64,000 nucleotides of DNA, taken from positions 149,452 through 213,451 of the forward strand of contig PDRZ01000015.1 in assembly GCA_002747035.1 (NCBI GenBank). Reading direction: 5' to 3'. The notes under the pieces are model-generated. The model ran no database searches and was not told the DNA's origin. It worked only from the letters and a program-made list of their open reading frames with translations. Every line of letters begins with the position of its first letter. The stretch's first letter is position 1. Below, in pieces: positions 53,417-61,129 of the stretch. The position numbers were made by a program, and so were the translations under genes. The stretch is from Rhodobacterales bacterium. Lineage in GTDB: Bacteria; Pseudomonadota; Alphaproteobacteria; Rhodobacterales; Rhodobacteraceae.

Positions 53417-53905
53417 ATGGCAATGCTCATTGCCCATCTTCCTGCCGCCTATCTTGTATTTCGTACTGTTGCGCCCTCGCTTCCGAGGCCTGTTCTGGTT
53501 GCGGGGCTGATCGGAAGTGTTGCGCCGGATCTGGATATGTTCTGGTTTGTTTTGATTGATGGTTCCGTTCACCATCACGCGTTCCTGACCCACCGACCGG
53601 TGTTTTGGGGTATGGTTCTGCTTATGGGCCTGCTCGTCGGTCGGGGGACCCTCCGGCCTCGCATTGTTGCGCTGGCTGCGGGGGGCTGATCCATCTGGTG
53701 TTGGATTCCATTGCGGGGCGGATTGGCTGGGTCTGGCTTGTGTCCGATTGGGCGAGGCCGTTGATTGAGGTTCAGGCGACCCATGGCCATTGGATCCTGT
53801 CTTTCATGGCCCATTGGACTTTTCGAGTGAAGATTGAGATTTGTGTGGTTGCAGCCTGTGTGTTTTGGCGGGGGGGGACCAAAAGAAAAACCCGACCATC
53901 GCTGA
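53417..53905 (+). pseudogene. Frameshifted YdjM/DUF457-type membrane metal-dependent hydrolase
   Basis: The first frame encodes MAMLIAHLPAAYLVFRTVAP, GSVAPDLDMFWFVLID and HHHAFLTHRPVFWGMVL, the His/Asp pattern of this membrane hydrolase family, then stops at 53687-53689. The similarity continues in another frame (GGLIHLVLDSIAGRIGWVWL, THGHWILSFMAHWTF). Adding one G to the run of six at 53680-53685 restores it. A second run of eight G (53870-53877) precedes the end; the stop at 53903 is my estimate. It is a pseudogene, a sequencing error or a phase-variable gene. Confidence 0.65.
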
Positions 53906-53913
53906 CCGGGTTT
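53881..53913 (-). terminator. Terminator of the atp operon
   Basis: On the minus strand AAACCCG/CGGGTTT (53907-53913 with 53888-53894, 12-base loop) is followed by TTTTTCTTTT (53881-53890). It lies 25 bases after the atpF stop. Confidence 0.85.
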
Positions 53914-53937
53914 ATCCATATTGATCTATCAAACAGC

Positions 53938-54495
53938 TTAGTGCAGTTTGGCGTCCACCTCGGCGATGGCCGCGTCGATCAGCTTGTTGCCTTCGGTTGC
54001 GGTCATCTGTTTGGCGATCACGTCCTGTGCGGCCCCTACGGCGATCAACACCGCCTGGTCGCGCACTTCCTTGACCGCGCCTGCCTCGGCCGAGGCGATC
54101 TGATCCTCCGCCGCAGCCAGACGGCGTGCGATGGATTTTTTCAGCTCTTCCTTGGCCTGTTCGGCAGCGGTGGCTGCCTCTTGCCTGGCATGTTCCACGA
54201 TGCGTTCCGCCTTACCCTGGACCTCGCGTTGCTTGCGTTCATAAGACGCCAGAATGCTCTGGGCCTCTTCACGCAGTTTGCGGGCTTCGTCCAGTTCGCT
54301 CTGGATATCTTCGGCGCGTTTGTCCAGCAGGCCGGTCAGCATGCCGGGCACCTTGAAATACACCAGAATCCCGAGGAACAGGATGAAGGCGATGAGCACC
54401 ACGAAGTTGGTGTTACCCAGCGAAAAGAACGGGCCACTTGCGGCAAGCGCCGGCGAGGCGGCGGTCAGGGCGAAAAGAGTTGCCAGTTTGCGCAT
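53938..54495 (-). CDS. atpF: ATP synthase F0 subunit b
   Basis: Peripheral-stalk subunit, 185 aa. A short hydrophobic N-terminus is followed by the membrane anchor ([20 protein letters not shown]) and a long charged helix ([20 protein letters not shown] through to the C-terminus) that dimerises with b'. The N-terminal [14 protein letters not shown] looks like an extra signal-like segment, seen in related proteins. Last gene of the F0 operon, five bases after atpF'. Confidence 0.95.
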   Translation of the reverse strand: MRKLATLFALTAASPALAASGPFFSLGNTNFVVLIAFILFLGILVYFKVPGMLTGLLDKRAEDIQSELDEARKLREEAQSILASYERKQREVQGKAERIVEHARQEAATAAEQAKEELKKSIARRLAAAEDQIASAEAGAVKEVRDQAVLIAVGAAQDVIAKQMTATEGNKLIDAAIAEVDAKLH

Positions 54496-54500
54496 ATCCC

Positions 54501-55046
54501 TTACCCCTTCATCCGTGCGTTGATTGCCGCGGTGATCGACCGGGCGTCGGCCTTGCCACCCATGGCAGCCACGATTTCCTTGGCGGTGTCCTTGGCCACG
54601 TCCTTGACGCTTTCCAGGGCCCCGGCGCGGATTTCGCTGATGGCTTTTTCGCTTTCTGCGGCCTTGGCGGCGATCTCGGAATCCGCTTTTGCGATTGCTA
54701 CGTCAAGGTCGGCCTGAATTTCGGCCCTGGCTTCGGCGACGATGCGGTTCGCTTCTACGCGGGCATCGGCAAGTGCCTTGTTATAGGCCTCTTCCGCCTC
54801 AACCGCCTTTTGCTTCAGATCATCTGCTGCGGCGATATCGTTGGTGATTGTCCCCTGGCGATCATCCAGGACGGACTTGATCCTGGGCAGCGCGATGCGC
54901 GTCAGGATAAAAAAGATCACGACAAGCGTGATGACCAGCCAGAACACCTGGTTCCCCATCCATTCCGGACAGAGTTGGGGCATCCCGACAGCGCCGCCGT
55001 GGGAGTCCACACAGGCGCTTGCTGGTGCGTGCGATTCTGTTGCCAT
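54501..55046 (-). CDS. atpF': ATP synthase F0 subunit b'
   Basis: Second peripheral-stalk subunit, 181 aa, found as a separate gene in alphaproteobacteria and phototrophs. An N-terminal cap (about 30 residues) precedes the membrane segment ([20 protein letters not shown]) and a long Ala/Glu-rich helix ([20 protein letters not shown]). ATG at 55046. It follows atpE after an 85-base gap that holds a hairpin. Confidence 0.94.
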   Translation of the reverse strand: MATESHAPASACVDSHGGAVGMPQLCPEWMGNQVFWLVITLVVIFFILTRIALPRIKSVLDDRQGTITNDIAAADDLKQKAVEAEEAYNKALADARVEANRIVAEARAEIQADLDVAIAKADSEIAAKAAESEKAISEIRAGALESVKDVAKDTAKEIVAAMGGKADARSITAAINARMKG

Positions 55047-55076
55047 GTCGTCGTCCTCCTCGAACCTGAATTACAT

Positions 55077-55107
55077 CGGGTGGGCTGCTGTTTCCGCGGC
55101 CCACCCG
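55077..55107 (-). other. Intergenic hairpin between atpE and atpF'
   Basis: CGGGTGGGC (55077-55085) and GCCCACCCG (55099-55107) form a perfect 9-bp stem with a 13-base loop. No T-run follows on the minus strand. It could stabilise the 3' end of an atpE message and help make the excess of subunit c needed for the ring (inference). Confidence 0.55.
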
Positions 55108-55131
55108 AACGTAAGGATGGTCCGTAAGGTC

Positions 55132-55368
55132 TTAGACGGCGAACATCAGCAGAAGCGCGACGAGGAACGAGAAGATCCCCAGAGCTTCCGCGAACGCGAT
55201 ACCGATGAAGAGGGTCGCGGTCTGGCCACCGGCTGCCGACGGGTTGCGCAGGGCACCCGACAGGAAGTTACCAGCGACGTGGCCCACACCGATCGCGGCG
55301 GCACCCGAACCGATGGCTGCCAGGCCTGCGCCGATGAATTGACCCATTTGTGCGATATTGCCTTCCAT
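55132..55368 (-). CDS. atpE: ATP synthase F0 subunit c
   Basis: 78-residue hairpin of two membrane helices ([20 protein letters not shown] and [20 protein letters not shown]). The ion-binding carboxylate is Glu61 in [11 protein letters not shown]; the polar loop [11 protein letters not shown] contacts the central stalk. The second-helix Glu and lack of sodium-site residues fit a proton-driven ring. GGAG precedes the start. Confidence 0.97.
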   Translation of the reverse strand: MEGNIAQMGQFIGAGLAAIGSGAAAIGVGHVAGNFLSGALRNPSAAGGQTATLFIGIAFAEALGIFSFLVALLLMFAV

Positions 55369-55427
55369 CTCGATTTCTCCTTACGTTGGAATTGGCTGAA
55401 TTAGTGTGAAGAGTTTACCCGGGCGGA

Positions 55428-56192
55428 TTAGTGCGACGGGTGCAGTGCGTCCTTCAGGTACACGCATGTGAGGATCGTGAACACGTAGGCCTGGATAAAG
55501 GCCACCAGCAGTTCAAGAGCATAGATTGCGGTGATCGCAGAAATCGCGATAGGCGCGATAGCAGCGGCACCAGCGAAGCCTGCGAAAACCTTGATTACGG
55601 CGTGACCGGCCATCAGGTTGCCCGCAAGACGAATTGAGTGGCTGACCGGACGCACGAAGTACGAGATCAGTTCGATCACGGCCAGAATTGGACGCAGGGC
55701 CAACGGCGCGCTGGACACCCAGAACAAGCCAAGGAAACCGGTGCCGTTTTTCACAAAACCAAGGATGGTTACCGCGAAGAACACGGCAAAGGCCATCACG
55801 GCGGTCACGGCAATGTGGCTGGTGGTCGTGAAGCTGCCCGGCAGCAGGCCCAGCATGTTCGCCATCAGGATGAACATGAACAGGGTCATGATGTAGGGGA
55901 AGTATTTCAGACCGTCTTTGCCGGTCACGTCTTCGACCATTTTGTAGACAAAGCCATAGGCCAGTTCGGCAATCGACTGACTGCGGCTAGGGACGATGGC
56001 ACGGCGCGAGGTGCCCAGAACCAGCACGACCACGATGGCCACAACCGCCAGGAACAACCACAGGGTCACGTTGGTGATGGTGAACATGCCAACCGGTCCG
56101 TCACCGAACAACGGTTTGACGATGAACTGGTCCATCGGGTGGAAAACCAGGCCGCCGGCCTCTTCTGCGGTTGCGTGCGTATCGGTTGCCAC
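55428..56192 (-). CDS. atpB: ATP synthase F0 subunit a
   Basis: Membrane subunit (254 aa) forming the proton half-channels against the c-ring. Five to six hydrophobic segments are visible; the essential arginine is in [20 protein letters not shown] and the C-terminal [20 protein letters not shown] is conserved. First catalytic F0 gene after atpI, three bases apart. The F1 genes are not in this window, as is usual for alphaproteobacteria. Confidence 0.96.
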   Translation of the reverse strand: MATDTHATAEEAGGLVFHPMDQFIVKPLFGDGPVGMFTITNVTLWLFLAVVAIVVVLVLGTSRRAIVPSRSQSIAELAYGFVYKMVEDVTGKDGLKYFPYIMTLFMFILMANMLGLLPGSFTTTSHIAVTAVMAFAVFFAVTILGFVKNGTGFLGLFWVSSAPLALRPILAVIELISYFVRPVSHSIRLAGNLMAGHAVIKVFAGFAGAAAIAPIAISAITAIYALELLVAFIQAYVFTILTCVYLKDALHPSH

Positions 56193-56195
56193 GTC

Positions 56196-56558
56196 TTATG
56201 TCCTCTCGTCATCCTCGGCCGGATTGTCGGCCGTGTTGTTCTTGTGGAACTCGGTCGCGGTGTGCATCATCGTTTTCACACCGGCGATAAAGCCCAGCAA
56301 TGTCATCAGAACCAAGAAGATCGGGAGCGTCCCGAACAGGATGTCCATCCCGTATCCAAGTCCAAAACCGATCATCAGACCGGAAACCAGCTCCAGCACC
56401 ATGCGCCACCCCTGCTGGGCGATCGAATAATGCTCTTCCTTGTGGTTCTTCGGTGTCTTGGCTGCTTTGGCCGCCTCGATCCTTGCTTCCAGGTCAGAAA
56501 GTTTCTGGCGATGGTCAGGATCGGTCACACGAAAAACCCCGTTGGGAACGTCAGGCAT
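56196..56558 (-). CDS. atpI: AtpI/AtpZ-type ATP synthase assembly protein
   Basis: 120 aa. A charged N-terminal half (DHRQKLSDLEARIEAAKAAK) precedes two membrane segments (MVLELVSGLMIGFGLGYGMD and LPIFLVLMTLLGFIAGVKTM). Such proteins head F0 operons and assist c-ring assembly. It starts the minus-strand atp operon; the promoter must lie in the 56559-56748 region. Confidence 0.88.
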   Translation of the reverse strand: MPDVPNGVFRVTDPDHRQKLSDLEARIEAAKAAKTPKNHKEEHYSIAQQGWRMVLELVSGLMIGFGLGYGMDILFGTLPIFLVLMTLLGFIAGVKTMMHTATEFHKNNTADNPAEDDERT

Positions 56559-56945
56559 TTGCTATTGGGTGGGGGCCTGTGAGTCAACCGTGCTTAGGGG
56601 AATGTTGAAATGTGTATAAGGGGTTGAAAAACAAGGGGAATTGTTTGGATTGAGGTTGGGGGGAGGATTCTGCCGCAGGGCCTGTTTGCGCCAAAGCGGT
56701 CCTTTTGCGTTATTCAACCAATCGGTTGACCAAATGCGTGAGCGGACATTAAAGCGTTCGACCTGTACCCTGAGACAGGGAAAAGGGCGAAGGCAGCGCG
56801 ACATTTATGTGTTTCGCACGTCCCGCCAACACCCCGTGAGTCAGGGTTTTGGCAGGACGCTTTAACGGGGCAGACGCGCCCAGAATACCTGTGACGCTTA
56901 ACCTGTCGGTTGACTGTTTCGCGGTTTGCGGGCTATCTGGCTGGC
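56559..56945. other. Divergent region between atpI and the ArsR-type gene
   Basis: 387 bases. The left part (56559-56748) must hold the atp promoter, though no single -35/-10 pair stands out. The middle is occupied by the long palindromic repeat (56749-56865). The right 80 bases lead into the ArsR-type gene and contain AACCTGTCGGTT, an imperfect dyad. Confidence 0.45.
56749..56865. repeat. GCGTCCTGCC-family palindromic repeat, long copy
   Basis: A 117-bp element from TTAAAGCGTTCGACC to TTTTGGCAGGACGCTTTAA, inverted relative to the 53332 copy. Internal hairpins include CCCTG/CAGGG. The sequence GTGTTTCGCACGTC is the reverse complement of the matching part of the short copy. Confidence 0.75.
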
Positions 56946-57290
56946 ATGACCCATGATCTGGACGCAACTTTTGCCGCGCTGGCCGACCCGACCCGCCGGG
57001 TCATACTATCCATGCTTCTGGAAGACGATATGGCGGTGACGGATGTGGCCGAACCATTTGACATGTCGCTGGCGGCGATTTCCAAACACCTCGGGATTCT
57101 GACCCGCGCCGGGTTGATCAGCCAGGAAAAACGTGGGCGGGTCAAATGGTGCAAACTGGAACCTGATGCGCTGCGCAATGCCAGCGTCTGGATGCAGGCC
57201 TTTGGGCAGTTTGAGCCGGTCCACCTTGATGCGTTCGAAAGGTTTCTGGAATCCGAGCTGTCGGACGAATCGGAAGAAGACGGGCCCTAG
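56946..57290 (+). CDS. ArsR-family winged-helix regulator (non-metal type)
   Basis: 114 aa. The N-terminal ATFAALADPTRRVILSMLLE and recognition region DMSLAAISKHLGILTRAGLI are typical of the ArsR subgroup often paired with SRPBCC proteins. No arsenic- or zinc-type cysteine cluster is present, so the signal is unknown. ATG at 56946 (MTHDLDATFAAL) fits the family; a GTG-type start further upstream is less likely. It converges on a ClbS/DfsB gene with seven bases between. Confidence 0.82.
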   Translation: MTHDLDATFAALADPTRRVILSMLLEDDMAVTDVAEPFDMSLAAISKHLGILTRAGLISQEKRGRVKWCKLEPDALRNASVWMQAFGQFEPVHLDAFERFLESELSDESEEDGP

Positions 57291-57297
57291 ACCCGGC

Positions 57298-57810
57298 TCA
57301 TGCCTTCTGATCCGTCTGCCCGCGCAGGATTGAGCGGATGTATTTCGCGGCGGACCTGTAATGCGAGGGGCCAGACGCCTCGGCCCAGCGACCGGGGGTC
57401 CAAGAGTTGCGCGCCCCGGCCATGGGGCCGCCATAAAGCGCGCATTCATCCATGCCATGGATCCATAACACCAGTTGTTCATGGGCGTTTAACAGGCGCT
57501 GCCGGGCTTCGCTCCATTGCATTCCGGCCTGTTCCCGGCGCAGGGCTGCGTTATAGGCCGGAAGCTGGTTCCATTTGTAACCGGGGGCGGGAAACGCCAC
57601 TTCGCGCCCGGCCTGACCATCTTTGTACCATCCCAGAAACAACCCGATCCAATGGGCGCGATGGCCGATGGTTTCGCGGATAGAGGGGCCATTATCCGGC
57701 CCCGCCTGTTGGGCCAGCGGGTCCGGGATGCCTTGAATCAGGGTCTCAAGTTTCGAGAACTCGCGTTGTGTCACTTCGAGAAGGTCGATTTTGTTCGTGG
57801 CTGCTGGCAT
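57298..57810 (-). CDS. ClbS/DfsB family four-helix-bundle protein
   Basis: 170 aa. MPAATNKIDLLEVTQREFSK at the N-terminus, IGHRAHWIGLFLGWYKDGQA and SWTPGRWAEASGPSHYRSAA are characteristic of this DinB-like family. The best known member, ClbS, hydrolyses a cyclopropane of colibactin and protects the producer; most members have no known role. The WxxGRWxxxxxxxHYRSAxKYIR end is conserved. No colibactin-like genes are nearby, so a protective role is only a possibility. Confidence 0.8.
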   Translation of the reverse strand: MPAATNKIDLLEVTQREFSKLETLIQGIPDPLAQQAGPDNGPSIRETIGHRAHWIGLFLGWYKDGQAGREVAFPAPGYKWNQLPAYNAALRREQAGMQWSEARQRLLNAHEQLVLWIHGMDECALYGGPMAGARNSWTPGRWAEASGPSHYRSAAKYIRSILRGQTDQKA

Positions 57811-57872
57811 CCAAGCCTCCCGTGGGTCTTGGGCGGATCATAGCATGAAGAGGCCGGTGAGGTGTAAATTTT

Positions 57873-58763
57873 TCAAGTTTCATCTTTCATCATCAGGAAA
57901 AGCGCCAATATCGTCAATGCGATACCCGTCAGAACCAGCAGAGGGGGCGCGTGATTTCCCAAGGCGATTTCCCACAATATGACCCAGCTGGGCGTCAGGT
58001 AGGTATAGGCCATCACCTTGGCCGAAGGCAGGCGCAGGGTGGCGAACTGAACCAGGACGAAGGTGGCTGCGGAGGCGAAGACAGCGACATAGACAAGGGT
58101 GATCCACACAATGGCGGGGAGCCTTGCCCAGTCGGTCGTCCGAATGTCGTCCCATCCCACAACGGTTAAAACCAGCGCCCCGGCAACAAGGGTGCCGAAT
58201 GTGAAGGTGACTGCGGCCTCCCCCCGGTTCAGCAGCCGTACAAGGGGAACGTAAACCGCATGGGCCACGCAGCCCCAGAAATAGGTCAACTCACCGCTTC
58301 CAGGGCGAAAGCCGCGCAGGGCCTGCCAATCGGCGCGGAAAATCACCCAAATCGCCCCGATCCCGCCTAGGGTGAGCGCCAGAACCATGCGTTTGGTCGG
58401 TTTCTGGCGCAACAGCACCCAACCGAACAGCGCCGCCATGGGCGGGACAAGTGTGAACACGGCCGCAGCAGAAACCGGCGGCGCGGTTTTCAATCCCTCG
58501 AACATCAGCACGAAATAGGCCGCAAAGACCGACCCCAAAAGAAGATAGCGCCAAGGTGATTTCAGCGCGGAGCGATCCAGTTGCCCTGACATGAGCGCGA
58601 CACTGCCAACAAGCGCAGCGGCAAGGGCAAAACGCGGCGCGGTCAACGCAAGCGGGGAAATGTGGTTCGCCGCCAATGCGCCAAGGGAAAAGGATCCGGC
58701 CACCAGCGCCGAAAATGTCAACATGGCCAGATGGCCGTGCCCGGCCTCGGTCACCCGTTCCAT
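57873..58763 (-). CDS. EamA/DMT family transporter
   Basis: 296 aa with ten membrane segments in two EamA repeats (for example LLLGSVFAAYFVLMFEGLKT with PPVSAAAVFTLVPPMAALFG, and the second-repeat FATLRLPSAKVMAYTYLTPS). Substrates of this family are diverse (amino acids, nucleosides, metabolites). Its start overlaps the 3' end of the truncated LysR gene by 13 bases, a regulator-transporter pairing that suggests the LysR protein once controlled, or still affects, this gene. Confidence 0.88.
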   Translation of the reverse strand: MERVTEAGHGHLAMLTFSALVAGSFSLGALAANHISPLALTAPRFALAAALVGSVALMSGQLDRSALKSPWRYLLLGSVFAAYFVLMFEGLKTAPPVSAAAVFTLVPPMAALFGWVLLRQKPTKRMVLALTLGGIGAIWVIFRADWQALRGFRPGSGELTYFWGCVAHAVYVPLVRLLNRGEAAVTFTFGTLVAGALVLTVVGWDDIRTTDWARLPAIVWITLVYVAVFASAATFVLVQFATLRLPSAKVMAYTYLTPSWVILWEIALGNHAPPLLVLTGIALTILALFLMMKDET

Positions 58764-59254
58764 CCCTTGTTCACATCTGCGAACCAGGATTTGAGGAATT
58801 TCAAAAACGCCTGCACCTTGGCCGTGCGGTGCAGATCCACATAGGCGCGCATCCAGATCGCGAAAGGCGCGTGGGAGTCGCGGTTGGCCACCGCAACAAA
58901 GGGATGGCCGTTAAGATCATCAAGCCCGGAAGGGTGCCCCATTCGGGCGATATAGGATTTGCTGGCATAAAGCCCGGTTTGCTGGCGAAAGAAGGGTTGT
59001 ACGACGTTGTCGGGTTGATCCGGCACAGCGCCGCCAGCGCGGATCGTCACATGGGCTTCGCCATATTCGAGACGAAACAACCGTTCCCCGGTCAGAAAAC
59101 GGAGCACCACGCCGAGGTGTTCAGTCTGAAACGCGATCAGGGCAGGGACAAGCGCCCGCCCGACCGGGGCAAGCGGGGTGACCACCAGTTCGCCGCTGAC
59201 GGTGCCCAGCCGCGCCACGTGACAGGCGGTGCGGATTTCATCCCAATTGTCCAC
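58751..59254 (-). pseudogene. LysR-type regulator lacking its DNA-binding domain (in-frame internal deletion)
   Basis: 167 aa from a GTG at 59254 (after AAGGGAG). It begins like a LysR protein (VDNWDEIRTACHVARLGTVS) but jumps at once to GELVVTPLAPVGRALVPALI, the start of the ligand-binding domain. The helix-turn-helix and linker helix, normally about 70-90 residues, are missing while the frame is kept. The rest is intact (ERLFRLEYGEAHVTIRAGG, QTGLYASKSYIARMG). Full-length relatives are near 290-300 aa. It may be a non-functional remnant or a dimerisation-competent modulator. Confidence 0.7.
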
Positions 59255-59374
59255 GCGGGTCTCCCTTATTTGGCCGCAGGTGACATACGGCACCTGTGCA
59301 TGGTTGAGCGGGTGGGCCGAAAATCCACACTGTTGTGGAAAATTGCAAGGGCACCTCGGACCCCGGCGTGCGCC

Positions 59375-59731
59375 TTATTCCGCCACGGCGCGCAGCCCGG
59401 TCGGATTGGGGGGCAGGAACACTTCCACGGCTGCGCTTGCAATCAGGGCGTCACCCCCCGTCACCCGCAGGCCACCCGCAACCACGTTGACCGAAACCTG
59501 ACCAATGGGCAGCAACGCGGCAATCGTCTCGCGCTTGACCTCGCCCGGTGCGGGCACGCCGATTGTAACCTGAACGCGCACCATGTCCCGGTTCAAACCG
59601 GGTAATGACAAAATGGCGAGTGACGAATGATGCAACGCGTCCATAACCGCGCGGGTGGCCGCCTTGGTGGCATCCTGCCCGTGAAGATCGGTGCCCATGC
59701 CCATTTCAATGATAAACCGCTGATCCTTCAT
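59375..59731 (-). CDS. Lin0512 family protein (second of pair)
   Basis: 118 aa, small conserved family of unknown function. MKDQRFIIEMGMGTDLHGQD and ATRAVMDALHHSSLAIL at the N-terminus, VQVTIGVPAPGEVKRETIAA and GGLRVTGGDALIASAAVEVF later. No signal peptide or membrane segment. The start overlaps the first copy's stop (ATGA), implying the two are made together, perhaps as a heteromer. Confidence 0.75.
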   Translation of the reverse strand: MKDQRFIIEMGMGTDLHGQDATKAATRAVMDALHHSSLAILSLPGLNRDMVRVQVTIGVPAPGEVKRETIAALLPIGQVSVNVVAGGLRVTGGDALIASAAVEVFLPPNPTGLRAVAE

Positions 59732-60075
59732 CGCGTGGCCTCCAGAACCAGAGAAACCGATATGGCGGCATTGGCAATCACGGTGGGATTGCCATCCGGG
59801 CGCGGTACATCAAGCCCGCCATGCACCACGCGCACAGAAGGGCGACCATAGGGGAACACGGCCTCAAGCGCCGCTACATCCACCTCGCCCGGGTCTTGCA
59901 CACCGATTTCAACGTCAAGCAACATGGCCGCCCTGGGCGCGCCAAAAAGCTCGGCAAGGTTGATGGAATTGTGCCAAAGCGCGTCCTTCAAAGCGCGTAT
60001 CGCGGCCTCGGTATAATCCTGTCGACGCAGAGACGTTCCCATTCCGAATTCAGTAACCAGACGTATGTTGGGCAT
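59728..60075 (-). CDS. Lin0512 family protein (first of pair)
   Basis: 115 aa: MPNIRLVTEFGMGTSLRRQD, ALKDALWHNSINLAELFG, LDVEIGVQDPGEVDVAALEA and GNPTVIANAAISVSLVLE. It aligns with its neighbour along the whole length (FGMGTxLxxQDxTxA, VxIGVxxPGEV, VxxGGL, ANAAxxV), so the two come from a duplication. ATG at 60075 gives the family length; the open frame upstream runs 47 codons without similarity. Confidence 0.75.
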   Translation of the reverse strand: MPNIRLVTEFGMGTSLRRQDYTEAAIRALKDALWHNSINLAELFGAPRAAMLLDVEIGVQDPGEVDVAALEAVFPYGRPSVRVVHGGLDVPRPDGNPTVIANAAISVSLVLEATR

Positions 60076-60175
60076 GTGGGGATGGCCTTGAACCGGGTCA
60101 GGTTTTCCTGACTTTTCCATGAGTGGGTTTGCGCACATCCTGAAAACTGGGACGTGGGGCAATTTATTCTTTACG

Positions 60176-60240
60176 CTAGAGCGTCTCGCCAGAAATCTGA
60201 ATACTGTTTCGACCAAATTTTTCGACGCGCTCGCAGCTTA
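60176..60240. repeat. Degenerate copy of the GCGTCCTGCC-family repeat
   Basis: CTAGAGCGTCTCGCCAGAAA and the following TCTGAAT match the left 28 bases of the 53332 copy at about 24 positions; the right part is not recognisable. It lies in the 274-base gap between the Lin0512 pair and the hydrolase gene. Confidence 0.45.
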
Positions 60241-60349
60241 TTTGGTGCGCACCCCAAGACCGGCCCCATTCCGCGCAGCTTGTTATAGGGGGAAATAGAA
60301 CATGTATGTTACTGGACAGGGCGATTTGGCATCCTGAATTCGCGATGAG

Positions 60350-61075
60350 GTGGAATTTGATGGTGTCGTGAAAAAGGGCGCGCGCGGGCGAAAGGCCGAA
60401 CGGGTGCAGGAATGGTTGAACCTGCACGGCGTCGGATTGGTTGTGGACGGCGATTTCGGCCCGATAACCGAGCGGCAGGTGAAAAAATTTCAAACGCTGA
60501 AGAACATTGGGCAGAGTGGTCAGGTTGACCAGATCACATTTGAAAAGATGACCGAACCGATGAATGCGGTACTTTCACCCGGCGCACAGGCAGGGGAGAG
60601 TTTTGCAGATTGCGTTGTGCGGATTGCAAAACTGCACCTGCAGATACACCCGATGGAAATCGGCGGCCAGAATCGCGGCCCTTGGGTGCGGATGTATATG
60701 AACGGGAACCAGGGGATAAATTGGCCGTGGTGTGCGGGGTTTGTTACCTTTTTAATGAAACAGGCGTCTGAGTTGCTGGGTGATGCGATGCCCATCAAGG
60801 GAAGTTTTTCCTGTGATAGTCTGGCGGCGCAAGCGAAAGCCAGCGGTCGCTTTGTGAAAGAAAGCAATGCCATTGCAGCCGGGTTGCCGGACGGAAGCCT
60901 GTTTCTTGTCCGCAGGACAAGCACGGACTGGACCCATGTGGGAATGGTGCTGGGCGCAACTTCCGGGTTCTTTGAAACCATAGAGGGCAATACCAACGAC
61001 GAAGGTTCCCACGAGGGTTACGAAGTCTGTAAGCGCGTACGCGGTTATGCCAGAAAGGATTTCATATTGCTGTGA
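60350..61075 (+). CDS. Peptidoglycan-binding domain plus CHAP-like hydrolase protein
   Basis: 241 aa. Residues 5-70 form a peptidoglycan-binding-1 domain (RKAERVQEWLNLHGVGLVVD, GDFGPITERQVKKFQ). The second part resembles a CHAP/NlpC-type amidase: WPWCAGFVTFLMKQA (Cys), DWTHVGMVLG (His) and FETIEGNTNDEG (third residue). No signal peptide is seen, as in phage endolysins or toxins with their own export, but no phage genes adjoin. The GTG at 60350 is tentative; GTG at 60368 is an alternative. Confidence 0.7.
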   Translation: MEFDGVVKKGARGRKAERVQEWLNLHGVGLVVDGDFGPITERQVKKFQTLKNIGQSGQVDQITFEKMTEPMNAVLSPGAQAGESFADCVVRIAKLHLQIHPMEIGGQNRGPWVRMYMNGNQGINWPWCAGFVTFLMKQASELLGDAMPIKGSFSCDSLAAQAKASGRFVKESNAIAAGLPDGSLFLVRRTSTDWTHVGMVLGATSGFFETIEGNTNDEGSHEGYEVCKRVRGYARKDFILL

Positions 61076-61129
61076 TCGATGATCCGTTCCTGTGCGCGGC
61101 CAGCAGCCGGTTCCGGATCGGGGACAGGG

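Noticed and set aside
53605-54717. 370-codon plus-strand frame running from the hydrolase into the atpF and atpF' antisense
   Set aside because: Only the first ~90 codons match a real family (the second half of the frameshifted hydrolase); the remainder is the antisense of ATP synthase genes and lies beyond a terminator.
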